Below, in pieces: positions 40,601 to 55,200 of a stretch of 64,000 bases of DNA. The DNA is from Strongylocentrotus purpuratus (taxonomy: Eukaryota; Echinodermata; Echinoidea; Camarodonta; Strongylocentrotidae). Under the pieces are notes generated by a model that was not told the DNA's origin, did not search any database, and saw nothing but the letters and a program-made list of their open reading frames with translations. The translations under genes were made by a program, and so were the position numbers. The stretch's first letter is position 1. The number at the start of each line of letters is the position of its first letter. Location: assembly GCF_000002235.5 (NCBI RefSeq), contig NW_022145601.1, forward strand, positions 9,443,658-9,507,657, read 5' to 3'.

Positions 40601-43083
40601 AGGCTAGTAACTCCATGGTTATACCGACCACATCTATGTTTTCCGTATATTCCTGGAACAAGCTTATTTAGCCCTTCTCTTACTAGAGCACATGAAACTT
40701 GGACAAGAGTGTGGGTCGAATTATACATAGTTGGAATCTTAGTGGGTTTCAAGCCTTTTAAACGGGAAAAAAGGACAAAAAGAACAGAGAGAGAGAGAGT
40801 GAGAGAGAGAGAGAGAATGAGAGTGAGAGAGAGAAATTGAGATGAAGAGAGGGGCGGAGAAAAAGTTAGATGTGAGGGATTTAGAGAGATAGCAAGTGAG
40901 AGATGGGGAGAGGTGAGGGATGGAGAAAAAAGGGGAAAATCGAGATAGAGGAGAGGGACGGAGAGAGAATGAGAGGGGGAGATGTAGATAAGGGATTCAG
41001 ATAAAGAGAGAGAGAGAGAGAGAAAGGGGGGGGGGGTTATAATATGTTTTTAATCTAAGTTTTGACACATTTATTTAAGGCTAGCCGAATATCTCGTACA
41101 ATTATCAGATATCGAGGCTATTTATTATGATGTTGACAAAGATCGAGATCCCGCATGAGCGTCAAGCCGTGACGTAACATTTATTTCAAGTCTGTTTCCA
41201 ATTCTACACTTCACCAAATCACGCACGAATACACGTATATATAACGTCGCAAAATGTAATGCTCTTCAAATTGCTCAGTGAATACATTCAAGTCCTATGC
41301 GGCCCGCAGTTGCCGTTCATTTACATGACGGCTCTAAATCTTGCGGCGCTTCACCGCGCCATATCTGAACAGGCCTTTATGCTATACAGGTCAGGCAATA
41401 CAAATTTTGTTTTTCTTCCACCGGGTTTCTTTATTGAATAATATCATTCACATACATAATACGTATACAAGAAGAAATATGTACATGCAGAATTTCAAAA
41501 TGATATTCTTGGCCATTCAAAATATGATAAGAACTTACATTTATAGATATCAGTTTCAAATTGCAGTTCATTTTTAAAATATCACAGATTTAGCCTACTT
41601 AGCAAAATAATTTAGAGGAAACAAACAATCAGAAACAGTTTGTAAAAGGAAACCACTTTTTCATAATTTTTTTTTCAGATTTGTTTTACATAATATACTT
41701 TTCCATATCATGATAACACTTTATCGCTATTATTAAATGTTAAAAAACTGGCAAATAACTGTTTGCATTTGGCTGCAAAAGTTTCTTTCCTTACTATAAT
41801 TATAATGCAGTTGAGGGCACCGTAGTTACTTCCATTAAACCCAAACAATTTATTTTCATTTTAAACTTAATATGTACATTATTACGGAACATGTCAATTC
41901 TCAAGTTTTTATTATATTTCGTTTGAATAAATACAGTAACAAAATATATGTAGAATTGTTTCTTCACTGTTATTACAGAATGTATTAGGGGGTATTAGGT
42001 TATCTTTACACTAATTTAAATCTTAGCAAAGCATCTTTCATATAACGAATTCTATGCAGTATCTTGAACTGAAACCACCTCAGGCAATAAAGATGATTTA
42101 GTTTAATTTAATTTAGTTCAATTCACATCTGATTAAAAAGATAAAATAGCAATTAAATTTCAACACACCATACATCATCTGTGTCTGAATAAACGTATCC
42201 CTTCATGTCTCCGACAAGAGGTGGCGCTAAACCTCTTACATCTACCAATTGTTTAAAACCATTAATTGACTTTTGCTCATGCAATCATTTTCAACTCTTT
42301 AATGTCCATCAAACCTACCATATTAATTTATAGATTCATGTTTGGGTGAAATTCCCGAAATGTCGATATAAAATGTTCGGTTATAGAACATAGCATTTTC
42401 TAGTTAAACTTGTGTTTAACTGGAAATGCCAACTCCAACAAAATTAATACGCTTTACACTTTGGCTCTAAAAGTTTCTACACAAACTGATGAAATGTTCA
42501 ATTACCAAGTCCATATAACTAACAGAACCACATTTCTGAGTTATGAAATCAAAATTCATTGTCTCAACCTCATATATACCATTTTAATAGTTCCTTTCCT
42601 TTTTCCTCTCTTGTTAGTTTAATTCTTTTAATTATATAGAATAAGTAATACCAATTATTAAATAAAGCCCAACTTATTGAGTATATGAAATACAAACAGT
42701 TATAAAACAATGATGAATTAACATCATTTTAAATACACTTGTGTATGCTAATTCTCCATGCGCCTTGAACACATTAGTCATGTGGAGTTGGCGCATTGCA
42801 AATACTCTATATTATTATTATTATTATTATTAATTACACTAAGCTACTACTATTACAGTACTTTCCACATAACCAACAATCAACTACTGCCGTATCTTCA
42901 GCATAGTCGAATAATTATTAGTCAACTGCAGTCCTTTCAGTATACTGGGCTAGTATAACATTCGAATAGCTGTCAGCAGTTGCATATTAACATTAAGACA
43001 CACGGAAAACAAGTACTAATGTCCTTTGCTTTATAATTAGACACATACTTTTATTTGTATAAGGCATGTCAATCAATAATAAC

Positions 43084-43260
43084 ATTTATGATAATAACTG
43101 GTTCTTATATAGCGCTTTACCATATATAACGTACCAAAGCGCGTACAATTACTATTACCCCGGTCATCGGATTAAATAACTATTCCGCACATTATGGAAT
43201 ACATTCTCCACTCGTACAAACTGCGCTAGATAAATTCATTATTAGTATTATTATTATAAG
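43084..43260 (-). repeat. SINE tail fragment
   Basis: GGTTCTTATATAGCGCTTTA and CCCCGGTCATCGGATTAAAT match the tail half of the 47015-47252 SINE in reverse orientation. Confidence 0.6.
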
Positions 43261-43444
43261 TAGTAGTAGTCGTAAGTAGTATAGTATGAAACACAGATTT
43301 ATATCGCATTATCAAAATATCTGTACACTCTAGTGGCTGTAGACCGAAACACCACAAGTCAGATGTGTCAACCATATATCAATCATTTTGCAGAATGTTT
43401 CAGGGGGATTTTTTACCTTCCTAACACTGCAAATATACTCCTAG

Positions 43445-43585
43445 TTTGTTTTGATATGATTTGATATGGTTTATTGATTACAAAACATTAAAATAGCAGT
43501 AAATGCGAAGTCTACTCTCGGTTATCAAATACAGCTAATATTGGGTAAACACCCGGTACAAACATGGTATAAAATCTCCATGAAA
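43445..43585 (-). repeat. LINE 3'-end fragment
   Basis: Starts with GATATGATTTGATATGGTTT, like the ATCAA-type tail of the LINE at 53338-55743 after decay. Non-coding. Confidence 0.35.
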
Positions 43586-43953
43586 AAAAGAAATTAGATT
43601 ATTCATCTTTAAAGATCTTGCTATCACTTGTAATCGTGTAATCCTACGACAACACAACTACGGCGCTATTCTATTCTCAAATCATTTAGAATTGTAATCG
43701 ACTCACCCTTTTATTTAGATGCTATAGTACAATAAATATTTCATTTTAAATGAATTAATTCATATATAGATCAATTAATAGATAAATTAATAAACAAGTA
43801 AATAAATAAATGAATAAAAGAGATTTAATAAAACAATAAATCAGTTTAATGATAACTCGTTAAATGAATAAAAGAGATTTAATAAAACAATAAATCAATT
43901 TAATAATAACTCGTTAAATGAATAATTTTTTTTAAATAAAACAATAAATCCAT

Positions 43954-44112
43954 TTAATGATAACTCGTTATGGTTCGAGTTTTAATACCAAGTACTTCGA
44001 ATCTCATAGCCGGAAGAGAAGATATAGGATGAAACCTGACGTACTGTGTGGTTACTGGCTCAGGAAACACTATGGTCACATATGTGTTAGTATCAAAAGG
44101 TCCTGCATATGT
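43954..44112 (-). CDS. Terminal exon, C-terminal part of second F5/8C domain
   Basis: Acceptor CTTTTTCAG on the minus strand. Encodes TYAGPFDTNTYVTIVFPEPV, then YVRFHPISSLPAMRFEVLGI, the typical end of a discoidin domain, and stops at TAA (43954-43956). Confidence 0.75.
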   Translation of the reverse strand, partial: TYAGPFDTNTYVTIVFPEPVTTQYVRFHPISSLPAMRFEVLGIKTRTITSYH

Positions 44113-45069
44113 CTGAAAAAGAACGAAAGCGATGGATAATGTTTATTTCTAATAATGATAATAATAATAATAATAATAATGACAATAATAATAATGATTT
44201 ACAATTTTTTTTATTAACCATCAAAGGCTCATCAGTATCATTTCTGCTCTTCCCAAGTGCCCTGCAATTCCTATGACCCCCGGAAACTTCCAGGTACCCT
44301 TTTACATCTAAGTGGAGAATGGAAAATGTTGATTAATGTTAGAGATATCATATCCAAGGCACATAAATAATTGATTTCGATAGAGTTTTTGCATATTTCA
44401 AAAAATCTTTTTTTTAAATGTGTAAACGTATGTAAATATGATTGACAAATTGCTTGCAAACTTCAATAAGGAAATTTTTAAAAATTAGTTAAGTATACAA
44501 GTAATTAAATGAACATGAATAAACAAGGAAGATGATAGATTTAACCAAAGCTAAATTTGCCTTTTCTGGAAGTGCGAAAATAACACTCACTTTTCGTACC
44601 CCACAATGCTCTTCCAGAGCAAAGGTCCAATTTGTATCGTCTCTTGAGTAGGAGATTTGGAATGACGTAACCTTGTTTGTATATATGGGCACTCCCTGTG
44701 TGATAACACCAGTTACCGAAGTATCCTCGTTGAGCTCGACCTTTTGGTGATTTTTATGATGACAAGAAGACAAAATATTAATATATCCGATGGCAGATTA
44801 TCTTGCATACTCTTGTTACTTGTTACAATGTATTTATGTAGGGATCTCCCATGAGTACTGCAAGTCGGAATGGGGGACCTTCACGGTTTCGGTGATTTAG
44901 TTTGCCTGCCCCATTCCTGGCAACGTGTAAATGCTCATGGGAATCACGATGATTTTCATCCTTTGTTTTGTATGATTTGTTCTTCTATGTAATCCTCTGT
45001 ATACACTTTGTTTTGCCGAATAAATAATAATAATAATAATAATAATTTGATAACAATAGTAAGGACAAG

Positions 45070-45110
<41 letters not shown>

Positions 45111-46205
45111 CAATATGTACCATTTGAACACAATTGTTGCTTTCGGTATGAGCAAAACGAAATAGCTGGTCAGATTTGAATGATAGTGATAGCGGGACTT
45201 CGATTGAAGCTACGCCTTTTAATGTTTATTTAGAATGGACCTCAAGAGGAACATTTCGTTTTCGTTGTAGGTCGAGTCTGACCAGCCCCCCCCCCCTTTT
45301 TTTAATAGCATGTATCCTTGTATCTTATAATATAATCATTTGAGTTGTCAGGAGTTCTGTCAAGGTGCAGCCTATCTCGAAGAGAAGTTAGATTTTTATG
45401 CATTCTAGCTGTACACAAATTATCTTTTGATATCATCTCAACGTGCATTTAGACATGCTAGAGCAAATTATCTTAAGGGCAGTACCTTTCGGCAATTGCC
45501 GATTAGTTTAAATTAATCTTTGCTTACGCGCTTGACGTAATGTGATCAAAATTATCACCGTATTTGTTGAAATCTTAAGGAAATGAAACCGGACCGCAAC
45601 ACGAGGGGCCCACTAATGGATGAGGTCGAGAATAGAATATACCCTCTCGGTATTATTCGATTACACCGGATAAGGTGCCACTACCAACCAACTGACACAG
45701 TGAAACATGTCGCATGCAGCGAAATTCGATGGCCCACCTGGAAATGTCTTGAGCTTGCCTCCGCTCTCGGAGAGGATTTGGGTGAGGGAGATTTTTGAGT
45801 TAAACCCATCGCACGCTACATACGATCTGACTACGAACCTATTTTGGAAGTATTTGCAACAAAATTTGATAGGAACATTCGTACAAATACTAAATCTTAT
45901 TGATCGAGGGTCCGAATAGTCTTATGAATTATCTAATCTAATTTTTAAGGGATTTGAAACTTTCTTGAGGAAGGACAAGCTAAACCGGCTCTGACTCGTA
46001 GTGACGTCAGGCCAGTAGTGCGATTATCAACGATTTGAAGCCGATTGGGTGTTTATTATGACTAGAAGAATTAAATGCATTAAGATTCCAGTGGATACTA
46101 TTCTTAACATCATTCAGAACCTAAATTGGGAAGATGATGTTTGTTTAGATTTCCACCACTTATATAATTACCATTTCTTCGAAAATCGGATCGCAGGAGG
46201 ATGGT

Positions 46206-46238
<33 letters not shown>

Positions 46239-49200
46239 GCCTAATAGTCCACTCAAAATTTTATTAAACCGAAACGGAAATTCTTTTTGCCCAATTGATC
46301 GTGAGCCCGGCAGCCATGCACTGAGCAGCGCCAGATGGACGTTGCTCTATCCCTTATTGTTGAACGCCAAACAAGGTAGCAACAACTCCCATCTTTTAAC
46401 GTATTTTAGTATGACGCGTAGTGCGCGTTAGGGCGGTTCTGCTGAACATGATAGAGCATCGGTCTTAATCGTGCACTCACTTATGTGTGTGATTGATAAC
46501 ACCCGTTATCGACCAACACAAAAATGGTGTCATATTCCCTGGGATAACCACTGCATTATTGTGTCTTGACAAATTTTGTCAAGAACTGGCCATAACATCA
46601 TGACAGAAGCTTTCCGGAGGCAATTGTGAACGGTTGGCCTTGAAGAACAAAATCAATGATATATATACTCTGGGGTTTGGAATGATCAAAATCTAAAAAA
46701 AGGAGATTCAACATTTCCGGAGGCAATTGTGAACGGTTGGCCTTGAAGAACAAAACCAATGATATATATACTCTGGGGTTTGGAATGATCAAAATCTAAA
46801 AAAAGGGAGATCCAACATTGTTTAAGTTCACATGCATTACACAAAGAAATGGGTAAACAGGACTGCACACGAGTCAAGTGTTTCGTCTAGAGTTTTCAAG
46901 GCTTGACTATTTCTTGTAGAATGATGTGAGCATTTTAAAGAGCAATGCAGTTCAGGGGACAATTCTACTATAATTTTCTACCACACTGACACACAAAGAG
47001 AGTGAAAGCTCGTACAGGTGTCGTGGACGAGTGGATATGTCACCGTACTGTGGATCGCAAGATCTGCGGTTCAAGTCTCACCGCGGCACTAATGTCCTTT
47101 GGCAAGACATTGATCTAGCTGGGATGCTCCACAGGGAGTGGAGAATGTGCATACATTGTGTGCGGGTAAGCCTGAATCCGATGACCGGGGTAATAATATT
47201 GGGTCCTGAAAAGCGCTATATAAGAACGAGCTATTATTATTATTATTATTATGAATCGTGTGTTCATTTATATCAGCACCTACCAATCTATAATTGGTAT
47301 GTATGGTATTGGTATGTATAATAATAATAATAATAATAGCCCAATAGTCCACTCCAAATTTTTATTAAACCGAAACGGAAATTCTTTTTGCCCAATTGAT
47401 CGTGAGCCCGGCAGCCACTGAGCAGCGCCAGATGGACGTTGCTCTATCCCTTATTGTTGAACGCCAAACATGGTAGCAACAACTCCCATCTTTTAACGTC
47501 TTTTGGTATGACGCGGCGGGGGTTCGAACCCACGACCTCCCGGTTGTGAGGCAGACGCTCTACTGACGCTCTACTGACTGAGCCAACACTCTTTAAGTAA
47601 CAGTCCTACTCTGCACTTACCTACGGCATCGGTTAGAGGTCCATACCCATATAGTTCCATCCTCAAAGTAAGGCGAACGTACTTAGTCTTCGGATGGATC
47701 CGGAAAGAGTGTCCAACTACCGGCCTAGCAAGCATGTGAGTCACATAACCACGGTCATAATTTCCCGGAAATATCTATATAGTTAATGAAAATGACGTTA
47801 AGTAATATTGCAAAGAAAACTAATTCGTAATGAAGATAATCGTTAGTTCATTAAAGGGATAGTTGAGTTCTGTTTTTTCAGATCGCAAATGCCTTCAAAG
47901 TGCATGGTTATTGCTGTTATTCTTATCTATGACATGTCTAGTGCCCTTTCAGGACCTACAATTGCTATGAAGGTAATTTTAGATCCCAAAATGTGTGAAA
48001 TTTAGCCAATACCAATTCAGCTCCACTTTCAAAGAAATACGGTGACCGTTAATTAATTCATTAACTAATAATGACAATACACGGGCCGGCTCGTCGTGCG
48101 TATAACCAACACGAAAAAGCAAACAAAAAAGCCAACATCGGCATTGGCTGAAATACAACGTAAAAGGCGCTATTTTGGTTTTGCGACGGCTTTCAACGGC
48201 TGGTTCAAATTATGTAATACTTATGGTGGTACACAAGTATTAGAAATCGTAATTTGTTTGATTTGATTTGATTTATTGGTTGATGGATATTTTAGCCGTC
48301 TCTAAACCGATTTTGATCAAACAAAGATGATTCTGTCATTTAAACTGTTTGTTCTTTCAAATTTGACACTCAGTTTTTCATTATCTCACAACAAAATTAT
48401 TTAGTGTAGCGCCCTCTGCAACATAACTCAACTATCCCTATAACCTATACGGCGGCCTGTGAATTAATACGATGCTGACTACAAACGTTGTTGTCAAGAA
48501 GGGCCAATTACGAATAACATGGCCATTTTGTATTCTTCTTCTTTTTTTCTCATTTTTTCAACTCCATATCTCAGTATCCTGAACAGTATTGTGTAAAAAG
48601 AAGAAGAGTGACCAGAGTTCCATCGCTCGGGGGTGGTCGAAACCTCCCTATCAACATGGCTTGCTCAATTAAGGTGTCATTTTCGAGAGTCTTTATTCTT
48701 TTTTTGAAAATCCTTATTGGGTTGATAATGATCCGCTGTTGTTTTAATATGCGCAGGCTTATATATGTATATCGCTATTTTGGCTTTTCTTCTGCCTATT
48801 ATGCCTAAATGAGAAATGGGAGTTCCTGTTTTCTGATTTCATTTGTCTTTTCTTTATTGCCTAAAAAAATAAGTGATAATAATATTAAATATAAAAATAA
48901 CAGTGGGACCTTGTTATTGAAAACATCGTTATATTAAATTTAACTTCTTTAAGACGATCGAATCAGTTTTATTCTTAAGTAGTAAATACTTTTTTTTGTG
49001 GGTTTTTTCTTAGCCATGGCATAACAAAGCTGTATAATATCAACAAATTTCCATAGTTTAATGAAGTTTCAACGAGGTAAAATTTATCTCTGAATACAAA
49101 GACCACTAATTAATTGTTTTTTTAAAAATGTAATTGAAGAACCGCAGTTTGCCAATTACCTCAACTTCTCTAGAGTATACGTTCAAATACTTAGTCCAAG

Positions 49201-52200
49201 TCATGTCGTCAAAACTAGACGAAAGGGTGTATGACTTCACCCACTGATCAGACTCATTTATACCCTGAGTCGTTATGGCCGTTACGATATAACTTGACTC
49301 AAACTGGACCTGCATCCATGGGGATTTGTCGGAAGATTCTGGGATCCAGGCTGCCTCAGAGTTCAGGCGGCCAAAACGGCTGCAATAGGACTCCAAGTAG
49401 CAGGATGATGTAGATAAAGCAGAATCGGGAAGATCACCACTTTCAAGGCCGAGTGGTTGACCAGATATATTACACGGGTTCACTATAGGAAATAAAGTCA
49501 AGAAATAATAAAAGCATATTACAGAGTAAAACGACAGAGGCCTAGAAGTGCAAAAAAAAACACGACAGTAACAATTATATTTCATACCCATAGCAAGTCA
49601 TAAAAAATGCAACAAGATTATGATATCGTAACAAGAATTTACCGTCGTCGTTGACATTTCGTAGGTGTGGTTTTTGTAGTATTCCCTAACATCTCCTTAA
49701 AATTTATAAGCAGGGCTCATATCAATTTTCTTTTTCACGGGGGCTCTGCCCCAAAAAGGGCCCCCGTGAGCTCTTTTAGTACTGATGGGGGCTCTTTTTA
49801 AATTAAAATTTCCATTGAATCGGTACCCATACATTCGCCTCCTTGCCAACATGTTTCCTTTTACAAATTTAGTTTTCGGTATATTTACTGGTCGAGGTTT
49901 ATTATTTGCTGATCTTTTGGAATGACCAGATTTCAGAGGATTCACGCTTTTTACAACGAAAAACTTCTTCATGTTTCGGTCCTTGCGCGATTGCCTCTAG
50001 CTTTAATAGCAGATAATGGGGCGGCAGCGTGCACCTCGGGACTACTGGCGCAGCTAGTATAACCAAGGTGTTTTAAGAGATGGAGTCAAAGTTACACCAA
50101 TTTTTAAAAAGGGAGATAAAAATGTCCCAGGCAATTACAGACCTATTTCAGTTTTGCCTCTTTTGGCCAAAATATTTGAGAAATTAGTGAACAAGAGGCT
50201 ACTTGATTATTTTGAAAGAAATGATGTCTTGTATAAGCACCAGTATGGCTTTCGTAAACATTATAGTACTAAGTTGTCTTTAATTAATTTGGTTAATGAT
50301 GTGCTTAAATCACTGGATAAGGGCAGTGTAACACTAGGTGTATTCCTAGATTTCCAGAAAGCTTTTGATACAATTGATCACGCAATATTGGCTGGAAAAT
50401 TAGAACATTATGGAATAAGGGGCCTTCCTCTCCAGTGGTTTAAAGATTATCTTTGTAATAGATTTCAGTTTGTGAACTATGATGGACATAGCTCATTGAA
50501 GCAGATAATAACATGTGGTGTTCCTCAGGGTTCTGTGTTGGGACCTACACTGTTTTTGTTGTATATAAACGATTTACCAAACTCAACAAATTATTTTAAT
50601 TTTAGACTTTTTGCCGATGATTCTAACTTGTTTCATACGTTTCCACCGAGACAGAATTCAATTGATATGGATAATATAGTTAATATGCATCTTGATAAGG
50701 TGACCATATGGTGTAAGGTGAATAAGCTTACAGTCAATCTATTAAAGACTAATTATTTGTTAATAAGAGGGAGTAGGCAATCAGTAGTGACTCAAGGGGT
50801 GCTAAAAATAGCAGAGACTGAAATAACCCAGGTTGATGTTGCATCATTTGTAGGAATTTATATAGATCAACACTTGACGTGGAAACCTCATATCCAAAGG
50901 GTTAATAAGTTTATTAGGAAAAGGGTTGGTGTTTTATATAGATTAAGACAGTTTGTGCCAAGGCGTGTTTTGTTGTTACTGTATAAGACGTTAATCCAAC
51001 CGCATATGACCTACGGAATTGAGGTTTGGGGAAGTAATTATGAAATGAACATGAAGTGTTTATTATTAAGCCAAAAGATGGCACTAAGAGTTATAACGTT
51101 TAGTCCAATTAGGACTCATTCACAACCGATATTCCAGGAGCTAAAATTATTGAATGTGTATCAACTCCATAAATTATCTGTTTGTGTTTTTATGTATCAA
51201 TTATTGAATGATAAATTGCCACAGTCTCTAATTCAGTATTGCTGTTTCATAGAGCACAACTATGAAACTAGACAAAGAGAAAGTAAGAAGTTAAGTGTGC
51301 CTAAAGTAAGGACAACGCAAGGTAAATTTTCAATGTCATTCAGAGGCACATGCTATTGGAATGATCTACCCCTTTCTGTAAGGGAGAAAGCATCAGTGTC
51401 TTGCTTTCGTAGAACTCTTATATCACAAATGTTAATAGAATAGTTGTTTATAACTTAGAACCAAGGCTCTTGCCTTTTTGTAAATGTTTTGTTATATAAT
51501 TCTTCATCTTTTATTTAGTGTAAAATACCAAAGCTTTGTAAATAAGCACAGAACACATTTACCCTAGATGTAGAATAGTTTGTAGCTTAGGTATGAATTC
51601 AATAGTTATTCATATTTATTCATTACATTCTCATTTATTGCTGTGATACTTTTTGTGTGTTAGTGGTACTAGACACGATTAGCATTAAATGCTATTTTCT
51701 GGTCCCATTTATCCTTTCAATGTTAATTAATCATTCACATTTGATTGTTATATTGATGTACTTTTTGTTTTGGATAATAAACTTCAAACTCAAACTCAAA
51801 CTCAAACTCAAACTCAACTGACAACAAATTATTATAAGCAGCTGCCGTTTTCTAAGGCTGCACAATAAAATCTAGATGGATGCTGTCACCTTTGATGTCC
51901 GAGGTTCGAAGGCACCAATATCATTGGAAAGCTTGAGTAATGTTCTTGTTCACAACGAAATATCGTTTATATCTCACTTTTTATTTGAACTAACATGGGG
52001 AAAATCGAACAGATGATAAAATATAAATAGAAAAGCCTAACTGCGTCAAAATAATTTGCTTATATTGTATAATAGCAGTTTAAATTAGTGAAAATCTGCA
52101 ATTTGATACTTTTCCGATTTGTTCCGGCTCACGAAAATAAAAAGTGCATTTGTTGATGTACAGTTCTTTATGATGTTATATGTCAGATTAGTGCCCACAC

Positions 52201-55200
52201 ATGCCCAGTCAAGGAATGTTGAATAATATTTCAGGAAATTTTACTCTATTTCCTTTCATATGCTTATGCAAAAGATTCTACAGTTTCTTTAACTTTGCGA
52301 ACATTATTTTCAACATTGTTATCTATATGTTTGTAATTCTATTTGTATTTCAAATCCAACCTCAAGTTTCAATTCAATTCATTTATTTAATTCAATTCAT
52401 TTATTTTTCCTCTTTCAATCGTTCATATTTACAATGATGGTATACACTTTAACATATTCACACATTTATATACATATAGATCAATTTGCACAATACAATA
52501 CATTAAAAAAATAAACATGATATTGAAAGGGAAGGAGGGCCGACTAGAAAGCAGAGCTTGTAGTGAATAAGCCCCCTGTAAAAATAATTATTATAAATTA
52601 TTGTTTTATGAGGAAAAAAACACAACAATGACAATAACTGATTCAGTAATACAAAAAAAAAAAATCCCTTTTAAACGCAAAACATTGATAAATACATACA
52701 TGTTTATACAAAGAAAAAATCAAGTTGCATAAAGTCACACTACAAATTATATTTGATTGGGGAATGCAATAGCCTAGTAACTATTCAGAAGAAAGCTTTT
52801 AAGTCTCCTTTTGAAAATTCGTATCGAATTACACTGTATTACATCAGTTTTGGTTGCAAACTTGCAATACAGAAATAATAAGGTTTTCACGGCCAATTTC
52901 ACACTATTTCATTGAAGTTCATATTTCCAGCATTAGAATTCGCGCAAATCGCACTCGCAGCGTCAAATCAGCCTTCAAATTCAAAATCCGTCATTCAAAT
53001 TTACTATCCGTGCAATCAGTTTTTAAATTGGGTCATTCAAATGTTCACTAAGAGCGTATATTTCGTGCAAAGAGCATTCAAATTTGTCTAATGCCGGCTA
53101 CGGTACCTCGGTGGTCATTCAAATTCGTGAATGAGCAAGCATGTTTGAAAAAAGGTATTCAATTTCAAAAAGTAGATTGAGTTTAGTTTCGTTGGGGGTC
53201 TTTGAGAAGCTTTTTTGCTCAGTTTTTGAATAATGTAGGTTTCATTAACATGACATTTGTATTATCTTCAATCATTCTCGTAGTCTGTAAAAACACTTTG
53301 CATGCACTTATATAAATTTGATTCATTGCATATTTGATTTGATTTGATTTGATTTGATTTGATTTATTCATCATCAATAACATCAGTGATTAAACATTTG
53401 AATACATCGTGAATGGTACATGTTCATAAATGAATATTATAGATCATATTAAAGAAAAACCTAACAAAGTATTGATATGCTAGACATATGTCTTTTCTCA
53501 TAGAATATAGAAGGTGATGAAAAGGAGCCAAATAATAGCACATGTGCTAGTCGAGTCTGGCCCCTGTTCTTAGCACACACTTGGCAAAAATAAATATATC
53601 ATTATCAAAAAAATAAAACTTGACAGTAGAAGTATACATGTTGAGTAATACCGTAGCACAATTTCTACACTCCAAATATAATTATGAAGAGGATATACCA
53701 GGTTAAAAAGTCATAGATACATGTATCTACAGATTATTTATACAAAAAATTGCATTTTTTTGACAAAAAAAAACAACAAAAATGTAATATGGAGATTATT
53801 TACAATATATACATGTGTACTTGCATAATTCAATCACTTATTCATCAAGTAATCGTTGAGATGTTTACGAAAAGTGTTTCTAGACCCTTTGTTTTTGATT
53901 TCATCGGGAAGTTCATTCCATAATCGGGTTCCTACACAAGTTACTGAAAATTTGCCTTGTGTTGTTTTATACAGTGGTATACGTAGATGGCCCTTTTCTC
54001 TTTTTCTTGTATTGTATCTATGCTCAATTTTATCACAATAATCCGTCAAACAGTGAGGTAAATTATTATGTACTAGGTCATACATAAATGTACATAGAGA
54101 CAACTCATAGAACTTGTTAATATCTAAGATTTTCAATTCGTAAAACAATGGTGCTGAACGACTCATAAAATGGCTAAATGTGATTGTCCGTATGGCCATC
54201 TTCTGTGTATACAGTATGCAATTTAAGTGAGACTTGTAAGTGCTCCCCCACACTTCAATTCCGTATGATATATGAGGTTGAATAAAGGTTTTATACAACA
54301 ACACTAGGATATTTCTAGGCACAAAATGCCGTAAGCGGAAGAGGATTCCTACTTTTTGTCTGATGCATTTATTAACCATTTGTATGTGGGGTTTCCAAGT
54401 CAAGTGTTTATCAATCTTTATCCCAACAAAGAGCGAAGAATCAACTTCTATTATTTCAGCTTCTGATATAGCCAGTTGCCCTTGAACATTAATCTGCCGT
54501 CTCTGGTTTCTTATTAGCATATAACTCGTCTTTTGTAAATTAATTGTCAGTTTATTAGCATTACACCAGTCTGAAACAATTTGAAGATTTGTGTTCACTT
54601 CAGTCATATCAATTTCTTTTTGCCCTTCAGGAAATGTATGGAATAAGTTTGAGTCATCCGCAAAGAGTCGAAAGTTAAAGTAACGTGTAGCAAATGGCAT
54701 ATCATTAATATAAAGTAGGAAAAGCGTTGGGCCTAGGACAGAGCCTTGCGGTACACCACATGTTAAAGGCAGCATGGGAGATGTTACATTTCCGTACTGT
54801 ACAAATTGAAATCTTCTATAAAAATAGTCCTTAAACCACTGTAATGCTATTCCTCGTATTCCATAGTGTGAAAGTTTGCTGTATAAAATATCATGATTAA
54901 TTGTATCAAATGCTTTCTTAAAGTCTACAAATATCCCAAGTGTGATTCTTCCCTCATCCATTGAATTCCTCAAAGTGTTAACTAAATTTATCATTGACAA
55001 TTTTGTACTGTATTTTTTACGGAAGCCATACTGGTGCTCATATAATACATGATTTTTTTCAAGAAAGTCAAGAAGCCTATTATTTACAATTTTTTCAAAA
55101 ACCTTCCCAAGAACAGGTAATACTGAAATAGGTCTATAATTTCCTGCTTCATCTTTAGGTCCTTTCTTATAAACAGGTGTCACTTTTGCTATTTTAAAGG

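Larger units (their letters stand above)
38892..43953. other. Convergent intergenic region
   Basis: Contains the Sushi gene 3' UTR with AATAAA at 39051-39056, LINE 3'-end fragments on the minus strand (about 39400-39560 and 43445-43585), a short MITE (40453-40600), a GA-rich tract (about 40786-41030) and a SINE fragment (43084-43260). Repeated AT-rich blocks lie at 43800-43950. No exon recognised. Confidence 0.5.
44743..47620. other. Intron region holding SINEs; expected F5/8C exon not found
   Basis: Carries a TA run (about 45069-45109), AAT repeats, a 103-bp tandem duplication (46611-46818) and three SINE copies. I searched the minus strand by eye for the first half of an F5/8C domain (phase 1 to phase 0) and found none. 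Confidence 0.45.

Noticed and set aside
45583..45919. Candidate for the missing F5/8C exon
   Set aside because: A donor-like GTGGGC exists on the minus strand near 45735, but the encoded residues do not match the discoidin N-terminal pattern.
47515..47590. Possible minus-strand tRNA gene with GGTTCGAACCCC
   Set aside because: The head has an internal duplication that would disrupt the D arm, and it is joined to a SINE body shared with 46206-46440.
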